From Psettodes erumei (taxonomy: Eukaryota; Chordata; Actinopteri; Pleuronectiformes; Psettodidae), in the NCBI GenBank assembly GCA_016785225.1, contig JAFBJZ010000361.1, forward strand, positions 248,001 through 312,000: a DNA stretch of 64,000 nt. The letters run 5' to 3'. Under the pieces are notes generated by a model that made no database searches, was not told the DNA's origin, and saw nothing but the letters and a program-made list of their open reading frames with translations. Positions 1-9,700 of this stretch are shown here, one piece after another; the first letter of the stretch is position 1; every line of letters begins with the position of its first letter. Made by a program: the position numbers and the translations under genes.

Positions 1-422
1 ACTTTGACATTTAAAATGAGACTTTCCTCTTCTGTTCCTCGTCGTTGGCTTTAAGTTTGACTTCAGCCTGTTCCTCTCTGTCCGCCAGTACTGTCAATAC
101 ATTCTCTATCAAGGTTTTACAGCTTATACACATTTCCTGAGACTTCAGCCTGACATATCGGGTCGTTCAGAATTGAAGGCGTTTCTGAGAGCGGTGACTT
201 ATTTTTATTTAAATAAAAAGGTACAGGATCATCAGTAATGCACTAAAAGTGAAGAGCATTTAAAATACAAGCAGCATTTATGTTTAAACAATAAATATGA
301 ATTTGTGTGGCGTCTGTTTTCTATAACGCTGCATCAAATTAAAGGATCATTCTGATCCATTACAACATACAGTAGGTCTTATTGTTATAGCTTTGAATTT
401 TGCTATTTCTTATATTTTTCAG
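1..422. other. No gene recognised
   Basis: Mostly AT-rich sequence without a long open frame. Its right end is a good polypyrimidine tract and AG (acceptor-like, ending at 422) on the plus strand. Confidence 0.5.
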
Positions 423-585
423 TTTGATGTGTCGCGGTAAAAGCACAGGTGTGAATTATGAAATAGATCATGCTTCAGTTACTGCTCACGCCGGCTCGCC
501 GTCGCACCTGAACAGAACAGAGTCATTGCCGAGGCAACGAGGCCAAGAAACACGATCAGCCCAACATCGTGGAGGCGAAACTGTA
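423..585 (+). CDS. Candidate internal exon of an unrecognised plus-strand gene
   Basis: A strong acceptor (TTCTTATATTTTTCAG) is followed by a 163-bp open frame (phase 2 in, phase 2 out) and a donor GTGAGT at 586. The encoded segment begins LMCRGKSTGVNYEIDHA and is polar. I cannot assign a family. A different frame across 520-617 also looks protein-like (HDQPNIVEAKLYSEYRKSGF), so the true frame, or whether this is a decayed gene, is open. Confidence 0.25.
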
Positions 586-840
586 CAGTGAGTACAGGAA
601 GTCAGGGTTTAAGGTTTGTTTGAGTAATTATTTCAGTGCAGTTTGTCTAACCTGGGGCTCTGTTTACAGTTTGTCTGATCATATGACTGCGTGTGGTTCT
701 TACTCTGCCAGCCTTCTTCTATACCGGAGCTCTGCACTAGCGGGGGGGGCGGGGGGCGCGGTCGAAGCCATGAGAACGACTAAAATTTCAATCAACCGGC
801 ACGATCCTTTCTCTTCCACCACTTGAATCAGTCAGGCTGA

Positions 841-1023
841 GAGCGGGACGGCGATCCTCCAGCTGGAGGACCATCAGACCTACTGCGGGTTCAGGAATGT
901 TGGAGGAGCTACGTTGACCTCACGCAGCCTCTGCTGGAGGCGTGTTGGCACTGTGTGGGGACCAAACCAGATTGGGCTTATCAGAAAGAAGTGTTTGTGT
1001 CACCCCATTACAGTCTGTGCTAA
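841..1023 (+). pseudogene. Unrecognised open stretch ending in TAA, no start codon
   Basis: Sixty codons are open between TGA at 838 and TAA at 1021-1023 and read like real protein (VDLTQPLLEACWHCVG, PDWAYQKEVFVSPHYSLC). There is no ATG and no convincing acceptor in phase. The overlapping frame upstream (ILQLEDHQTYCGFRNVGG) is also protein-like, which suggests an indel-damaged coding remnant or the terminal exon of an unknown gene. Confidence 0.2.
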
Positions 1024-1796
1024 CGGCAGCAATAATAAGGTTTATCAGCAGCACTGACAAACGGGAACTACTGCTCGTTGACACAGCTTCATATGATTGA
1101 CAGTCCCTTTATTTTACGGGTGCAGGCTGGACGGTGATGTATAATTCATTTTGTTGTGAAGAACACTGTTCCTCCGTGACTGTACATGCGACGATCGGCC
1201 TGCGCGCGCGTGGCGCAGCATGAGCCCAAGAGCGACGGATGACCTGCGCGACCTCGCATGTGATGCTCCGGCAGATGTGGGACGAGCAGGAGTGGAGTGG
1301 CTGATGGCAGATAAGTCGGGCGCACAATCTCAACTGAGGCTGGCCACTGTAACGGCTGGGGGGGGGTGCACTTACAGATATCATCTCCACACCACAGGCA
1401 ACATACCCAGCAGAACACTAGATCTGTTTTCAGAGGACAAGCTGGCCTCCTGGAGACCGGAGAGCCGTAGCACTCCGCTCCATCACCATCGTCATATCAG
1501 TAAACATGAAAGCAACGCTTGGCGCCCGATCCACTACCACAAAGTGTGTTCGCATGTAGCCGCTCACACTCAGCAGCAGCACAGAGAGGTCAGAGAGGGC
1601 ACCCCGGCAGTCTGTTCAATACTAATACCATTACCACCTCTTGACCAAGAGACCCCCCCCCTCCTGTGCGATTCGTGCTCTCATAGGAGCTGGGAAATGT
1701 TTCAAGCCCTTTGCTCCATCTTTCAGGACCTGAGCGGAAGACGGTGCCAGGGGGACGCAACAGAAGATAAGCTCACTGTCGCCGAGGGCCGCAGAC

Positions 1797-1931
1797 ATGC
1801 AGGACGAGGCGACAAAACAAGCACAACAGAGCCAGGGTGAAGTGAGTTCTCCTCCGTGTGCCCTTCCAGAAGAACCCGAACACAGAGTCCGTCTGTTAAC
1901 CCCAACCAGACTGCGTCGAGATTCAAATCAG
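1797..1931 (+). CDS. Candidate exon of an unrecognised gene
   Basis: An open frame starting with ATG at 1797 (-3 G) reads MQDEATKQAQQSQGEVSS and continues to RLRRDSNQ just before a donor-like CAG/GTCAGC at 1932. A second exon-like block (2242-2341, acceptor ACAAACAG, donor GTAAGG) would keep the same phase. No family is recognised and both could be chance. Confidence 0.18.
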
Positions 1932-2454
1932 GTCAGCGGACTCAGTCATAAAGATAATTATACTTATTTTATGATTAAGATTTTTTTATATTAAGTTGAC
2001 CAGGATTTACTGAAGCTAATGTGCAGTACGGGAACTTGTGCACAATCTAAAATTTGGCTTTAGGCTGCAGTTTTTAAAGATATATAATACAGACCTGTCT
2101 CCCGTTTGTGTAGCGTTAATTATATAAGTATTGTGCCCCATCTACTATTCTATCACGCATAGACAGATCATTAGGCCAAACTCAGTAAAAAAAAAAAAAA
2201 ATACATTTTATAATGCACTGCTTATCATTTCATACAAACAGAATGCTCTTGGCGGAGGATACAGCTGCAGAAAATGTGTCGCTAAAACCAGCAAAAGGCT
2301 TCCAGCCACATTTCACCTGGCACGGAGCATTGTGAATAGGTAAGGTCACCTTAAATCGCCGCTTTACTGAATGAGGGTTGGTTTAAAAATCTGTCGTGAA
2401 TGAATTAAGATGGGAAAAGTGGAGAAAAATATATATATATATGAAAGGGAGTCC

Positions 2455-3110
2455 CGGAGTGCAGAGCACAGCTTATTATTGGACACCAGCGCGAAGCAAC
2501 GACGAGGCGCACTTGACAGCTGAGATAGGAAGCGGCGCTGAATAAACACAGCGACAGCCCGACGTTTCCTGTAAGCGTGAGGCGCCGCGATCAGACCGCG
2601 ACTACGGAGCCATTTTTCGGGCAAACAGGGAACACCGCACGCCATTCATAGTGGTTTACCTGCCAGCGGAGACGATCGCACGCCAAAAACAACTCGCAAT
2701 TCGGCGCTGAAGCTTTTTCAAAGCCGCGACATCACGAGAAGACGAGCGTTTACTCTCCGCTTTCACTCCAGAGCCATTCAACAAGCTGTAATGGCATGCA
2801 AAAGTGATATCCAGAAACAGTAAACTAACAAGTCTCGAGAGAGTAGATTAATAATTCGCGAGAAGCCGATGTAAGTGGCAGGTGTACGTACGTGAAGCCT
2901 CCCTCGCTGACGGGTGAGGGGGGGCTGCTGTTCCCCTCTGTTTGTGCGTCGTAAGTCGCTGCTTCACACTGTGGACTGAACGCGGAGGTGCGCAGGCGCG
3001 GACAAGGTGAACACAATGAGGGGGGAACCCAATGACGTCGACGAGAGGCTCGGCCAATGAGCGCGACCGGGCAGCCGAGGTGCTGCGTCAAGGCAGCCTG
3101 AATGTTACTT
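2455..3110. promoter_or_regulatory. CpG-rich promoter-like block with CCAAT and CRE motifs
   Basis: CpG dinucleotides are frequent here, in contrast to the AT-rich flanks. Around 3029-3058 there are two CCAAT boxes and the sequence CCAATGACGTCG, a CRE half-palindrome fused to a CCAAT box. On the minus strand a donor-like CTGGCAG/GTAAAC lies at about 2662, consistent with a 5' noncoding exon of a gene running left out of the window. The direction of transcription is not proven. Confidence 0.4.
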
Positions 3111-3604
3111 CCTTCACAATAAAAGCACGATGACTAAATTGGCTCCTCGAAGAACAAACAATTAAGGAAAAAAATGTCTGGAGGAAAGGTCAACCTGGGA
3201 CTTTTGTACATCTTTTTAATATCTTACATTGTGCCTAAATATGAAATCAATTCAGTTTCTAAATTCATGGGAAATGTAACCATTATGATTTCTATTTGCT
3301 CTGAAAAATCATTCCAAACTGAATCTCCAAGCCCATCCACCACCAAGGTGGTTAAACAAGAGACACATTTTTCATTCTCTGCAGTGGCATTTTATGTAAT
3401 TACAGAATCATCATGAAATACATATTAAAAGACACCTACATGGAAACTAAGACTTGGAAAAGAAGCCCAGTTATAAAATAGAGATAAGTAGCTCTAGACA
3501 GTAATTAGCCACACACCAATTAATCATTATGAGGAAGCATAAAAAAATCTGTTAGGACCAACAACAACAACAAAAAAAAAACACAAGATGACAGGTTGCA
3601 GTGA
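3111..3604. other. ces2 3' UTR and flank
   Basis: AT-rich sequence downstream of the ces2 stop codon. No other gene or repeat is recognised. It includes the candidate polyadenylation hexamer near 3215 (minus strand). Confidence 0.5.
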
Positions 3605-3788
3605 TCAGTTCCCAGATTTGGCTGCTGCTGCTAACTGTTCCAGCTGCTGAGGGAGGGTGACAGTGGCAAAATGGACCCTGTCCTTCTTTAGTTTCTGTTT
3701 CACAATCTGTGTCAGGCCCAGCTCCATGTAGTCCTGTGTCTGCCTGGAATACTGAGGCCAACTGACCAAACCAGGTCCATCGGGGGAG
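3605..3788 (-). CDS. ces2: ces2 exon 13: C-terminus and stop
   Basis: Encodes residues 496-556, from SPDGPGLVSWPQYSRQTQDY to the TGA at 3607-3605. The tail reads TLPQQLEQLAAAAKSGN and carries no HXEL or KDEL signal. An ATTAAA-type hexamer (reverse of TTTAAT near 3215) could serve as polyadenylation signal about 390 bp downstream, which is a guess. Confidence 0.92.
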
Positions 3789-6700
3789 CTGAGGAAAAAT
3801 TCATTCATGCCAGTTATATAGATAAGGCAGCGGCTATGCAACAAAGAAAATCATTTACATATGTTTACAAAGATTTCATATGGAGAGCCATTCAATTGAA
3901 GGTCTTTATAGATGTATAATTTTTGTATTTAGCAACTGCCTGACTGCCTTGTGATACAGATTATGTCAGAGAGTGATTGTCATAGAATGTGAAAAATAAT
4001 TGGTTGATGATAGCGATGGGACTAAACAAAACTGTCATTTCATGGCCATAAAATCAAAACAATGACCTAAAGAAGTGAACTGCAGAGTCAGGTGATATTT
4101 CTCTGCTGGTTCAATCCTGTGGACAAACCCCTGTCATGTTTCTTCAGCCTTTAATCTGTAAAAGTATTGATCAGTGCCGTTCTAATGATATTGTTTTTCT
4201 GAACGCTTACTCACCCAGTACGAACAAAATTGGCCCAGTATGCCATCATGGTCCTGCAGAGTCTTTCATCCTCCTTGGTAATGTTGCCTGAAAATGGGAC
4301 AAGAGGAAGATATCCATTAACCATGACCTGAAGTGACTGCTGTGTTTTTGTGTTGTAGCCATATGATCTCCCACCAACTCATTCCATCACACACTCCAAC
4401 TAAATCCAGAGCTAGAGTATGAAGTTGATTCAGGTTACTTAGTCCTCAAAACTAAAAAAGACAGAAGAGCCATCTAATCCTATTTTAGAATTAGTAGAAT
4501 ACACCGTGAGTAGCATATTACACGTACCAATGATTTTTATATGTCCATTCCAGAAACATCCACCAAACACAAAGCCAACATCATCTGCATGATCTGCCTT
4601 GACGAAGCTGGGTCTGGTGTCTTTGTGAATCTCAGCACGGTGCACAAACTCGTACATGTAAACTGGAATGCCTGCATCTGATGCACCAAGGAGAGAAAAG
4701 ACAACAGGTGTACAGTGAGTCTGGGATGAGACAAAGGTCAGAGATCAAGATTAGCTAATCTCATCTCATCATAATGATTGTAATTCACTACCAACAAAAG
4801 TATGTTTACATATGGCTAATTTGTAACGGCAATTGTATCTAAGAAATGTAACTGCAGAAATAATAGATTTATGTGTAAATGTAACTTGTAGGAGAATGGA
4901 GATGCAATTTCTCTGTCTTGATCAACTGACCGACGTGGTATCCAGCCACTTTGACAACAGACAGCGTCATCAGCAGGTCTCCCATCAGTTCAGTGAACCC
5001 ATCTCTGATCTCCTCCGGTGTTTTGGCGTCTCTCAGGTATTCATCTGTGATGAGGCTGTTGGCAGAGGAGGCCTGGGAACAAAGGAGGAAGGTTGGACCA
5101 TCAGACTTCTTTCTGAGGTAGCGCTAGTATTTTTACAGGAAGCTCTTTTGAGCCCATCAACACACCAATAAATCTGATAATAAAGCACTTAGTATGTTGA
5201 AATAGATATTTCACCTAGATATTAAAATAAAATGTTTGAGTTTTAATTGCGTAATTTTTGGTACTCAACTGACTGTCTATGGGAACCAAAACTGATATTA
5301 TGTACGACATTTTAATCTCATTCCACTGTTATTTCCTATCTTGGACACAGACATAGTAAATATGAATGACATTTGCAGTGATGTGACTGTGATGTTTCCT
5401 CTCAGTCTGATACTCACATTCACCCATACTCAAAGAGTTTAGTGATATTTCAGCTTCATTGCGAAAAGGCTCTGTCGCATATTGCTACTCGAGAATGCAG
5501 ACTGCTAAATACTCATGCTTGTTTTATTGAAAGAATGTTTTCATTTATCAAGATGTTGTTAACATCAGCTCTGACATTTCTGGCAAAACATAGCGATCAC
5601 TTGCAAAGCAGCAAGTGATTATCGACGACCCAACACATGACCTCTTAAAAGTCCCCCTGCATTCAAAAATGTGTTTATTGTGCTTACTGTTACTTCACTC
5701 AAATGTTTGCACTTGGCCATCAAGAAGAATGCATTGACACTTGAAGGTTGTTTTAGGACAATCATGGTTCATTATGCATCTTACATAACTATGATGTGGA
5801 AAGATGTGGAAACCTGCACTGCACGACGCCGAGAAAAGACTTCTTAATTAAGCAGGACCCAGCTCGTGTTGAGTACTTCAACTTTGGAAATCAACATCAT
5901 TTGCATATTTAGATTCTGCATTGTGCACTGAATCTAGGTTGCTAGATTTTTTTAATTGGAAACCATATAGCAGACTCAATAATATACCAAAAAGAGTATT
6001 TTTGTGAATGCGTGGAAGGGATCTTTAGGTGTCAGGGATGCCTGCAAAACAAATCAAAGACTTGATCCAGAGAATGTAAGGTGAAGGGAGAGTTTTTGAA
6101 ATAACACAGTTTTCTAGGATTTAACACTGATATTCAGCTGTAGATGGGCTATTACCATTAACCCTTATGTATTTCAGCCTTTTACTTAAATTAAAATTGT
6201 GTTGGTTTTGTGTGTGGTTGAATTGTGTGTATTTGTTCACAAATTTTGCTTGCCACAAATGGTCCCCTGGAGGATGAATTCAGTACTTTTTAAATTTCAG
6301 TGTAAATTTTGTTGAATGACAGCCATCATGGTGCTCACCCCTGCAGGATTGAACATGTTCACCACGGCCAGCACAGACTCTCTGTCCATACCATTCTCCC
6401 AGCCAGGAGGGGCAAAGCTCTGTGATGAACAGGAGACAATGCTTCACAGTTAGTTCAACATGAAGTGCATCCTTAATAATCACAAAAGTGACCTCAGTTC
6501 CTTTCAGAAAAGATTGATCTAAAAATTGAGTGGAACTCAATAACAGGCGTAGTGAACGTGTCACAGAGGATATGTATATGTATGGATATTTAAAATGAAA
6601 GCATTTAGATCTGTGTGACCTGAGGCAGGATCCATCCAAACTCGTGATTGGTTATTCCCATCATCACTGGAACCTTTAACACTTCTTTTCTCTTGAGAAG

Positions 6701-9700
6701 CTCCTCTGCTGTATCGGTTAGAAAGACACCATCCACCACAGCTCCCAGGTAAATCTTCATCTAAACATGAGACAGAACATCGATGCAACTTTAGCTAAGT
6801 GGATGAAGAGAAATATAACTACAGTGCTGAGCATTGTTGTTGACCATGTTCATCACTTCATGATCACAGTTTACCATCTTCTAACGGCTACTTCCAGCAC
6901 GACAATGCTAACAAACTGAAGAAAGCTGGTTTCATGAACATGACAGTGAGTCCAGTCACCAGATGTGAATCCGAATCTGCAGACACGATGTGATGCCATC
7001 ACGTCGACATGGAGCAAAATCTCGAACCAGCCGAAGAACTAAGGCTGTTCTGAGAGTCAAAGGGAGGCCCTACCCATTATTAGAATGCTGTTCCTGAGAC
7101 AGTGATTGTCAATGGTTGTTCACAGGCTGCCATCTTGTGGCTAATGTTACTCTTGACACTTCAAACTCTTATATGGATTTTCACACTGTGCCTGGAGAAT
7201 ATTAAAATTCCCTTTTGGGTCAGGTTTCTATTAGTTTGTTTACACTCTGTAGCTCTATGATATGCAAGAATTAACACCAGCATTGTATAACATTTGCGTA
7301 ATTAGACTGAATAACTTTACACAGTTCCACAACATACAATTAATTATATATTAGGATTAAGCCACTGCTCCTCCATCTTGAAATTAAAAACAGAAACTTT
7401 GTAAAAAAAAAAAAAGTTTCTGCATCTGAACTAAAAAGGATCCAGGTAATGGCACACCCAATAAACCCATTCAAATTAAAGCTAAGTCGATCTCTAACAT
7501 ATTGCATATATTCACAAGATCATTTTACCTTTTTGATTGCCTCAACTAAATCCGCTTTACTTTTTTCTCTCATACACTGGACCAGTTCCTCTGTGCTGCT
7601 GCGGTCACATCCAGTGAGGCTGGCAACAATCTAGGTATAAGAAAGAGATGAATGAACATCACTTAATGTACCCAGATAATATTTTCATTACTCCTATTAT
7701 GCGGGGGATTTTTTATTTGATGCGCTAGCATCTCTTCAATTTAGTTTTTCTTCATCCTTTCCAGTGGGAAAATGTAAGAATACATTTTCTTTATTTCATT
7801 TTTTTTATGGTAAGCTAAACAATACAAGGTGATAAAGGCATAACCCCTATTAAACACTGAAAGTCATTCAAATCTTTTGTCACCATTCACATGTTCCCAA
7901 ATGGAAAAACACATCACGTTTCTGGTTCTGATAGCTTAGACAGTGCCCGAGTTGCCTAGCACCTGCTGTCTGAGGTCAAACAGTGTTTTTATGACACTGT
8001 ATTTACATTTACACTATGCTTTATCTAGAGCCTCTGTGACTGGATCACTTACTCAAGTGAAATCATAATGTGGAACAACAGCATAACCTTCTTTTTTTTC
8101 CTTTTTTTACCCAACAATGTTGTTGGAAGACTAACTGACATCATACTAGGTCCTAGAATTTACTCTGGGTCCAGATCCCAATTAACACCGACATGGGAAA
8201 TTATTAGATGTGAGAGGAGCGGCAGATTACTCATGATATATATATATTTTTTTAAATCATGCTACAGTACCTTGGCATAACCCAAAGGATGATTTGTAGT
8301 GTAAGTTCCAAGTGTTGCTACTCCGCTTTGAAAAATTGCCCTCTGAAACAGTCCTTTGGCTTGTGGAGACAGAGTCTGTTCATAAGGAAAGATATGTATA
8401 TAATTGCTTGATAAATGGACATTGTACACAATAAATGACATCATTCACACTGAGTTTTCTCGTATTTTGGTCATTTAAACATGTTAAAGATGTGTATACT
8501 TGAAATTATTTTTCCTGTCATTTCACTGTCATCACATCTTTTTTTAAGTTTTAATCCCAGTGATTAGTTTTCTTTACCAGTATGGAGGCACTAATGCCTC
8601 CAGCAGATTCTCCTGCAACTGTGACGGCTTGTGGATCACCTCCAAATGCTTCGATATTTTCCTTCACCCATGTCAGAGCTGCCAGCTGGTCCAAGAAACC
8701 CCAGTTGCCCTGAGCGTGTTCGTCCCCAGTGCTGTGGAATAAGAGAAGTCAAGACACTTGCTTTGGATTCTTGCAGAATAATTTCATTTCGAAAAGTCTT
8801 GAAAACAGTCACTGTGATACTACGGATGTTTTTAGTTTATTCATGTTAAAGTGGACAGACACAGGTCTGAGTTCTTACCTGAGGAATCCCAGAAGGCCAA
8901 GACGATACTGAATAATTACCATCACTATGTTTTCATAGGCAGCTAATGGAGCGCCATCATACTGAGAAGCTGCGCCCATTGTCAGACCTCCCCCATGGAT
9001 CCACACCATCACCTGACATACAACACAACACAGGAGCCTGCTGTTCACAGCTGAGCTGCTGTACATTCAGATACATTATCAACATGTTACACCGGACCAT
9101 TATGAGGTAGGATAAATATTCCTGTTTAAAAAACTGCACTATTTAAAATGTGATTACACGTTCTTTCCGACGAGAGCATGGCATAATTACTGAAAAATCC
9201 TGAAGATAAGCATTGTCAACAGTTAAAACGTGTGGTCCTAAAGAAATTGAAATGTCAGTTGGAGTGTAATAACTGAAAGATTTTGAACTCTCAGCTAAAG
9301 AGGAAGAGATAAAAGCAGTTGAACTGTCAGTTAAAAAATAAGAGATAAAAGCAGTTGAAATGTCTGTTGACTAGAAAGCACTGAAAGTTGATGGTGAAGT
9401 GTCAGTACGTATGTACACATTGAAAACCATTTAAATTGAAGTTTGTGTTGGAGCTGAGAGCAGAGAAGGAGAAAGAGAGGGAAATTATTTAAATGTCAGT
9501 GGAATCAGCATTCCTTAAATTCAAATCACTGAAAGGAATTTACTGTAAATCAATTGACTTGTGATCAATGAAAACCAGTATACTTGGTATGCAAGGGCTG
9601 AAGTAAAAGCACTGAAAGTTGATGAACTGAAAACAAATGACATGATCACCTTACTTTAGAACTCACTCTAGTAGTATCATAGGCTACTCCCTCCCTTCAA

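Noticed and set aside
1220..1840. Longest plus-strand open frame in the left part (206 codons)
   Set aside because: Composition is irregular, it matches no family, and a competing frame in the same stretch looks more protein-like near a splice donor. Length alone in GC-rich DNA is weak evidence.
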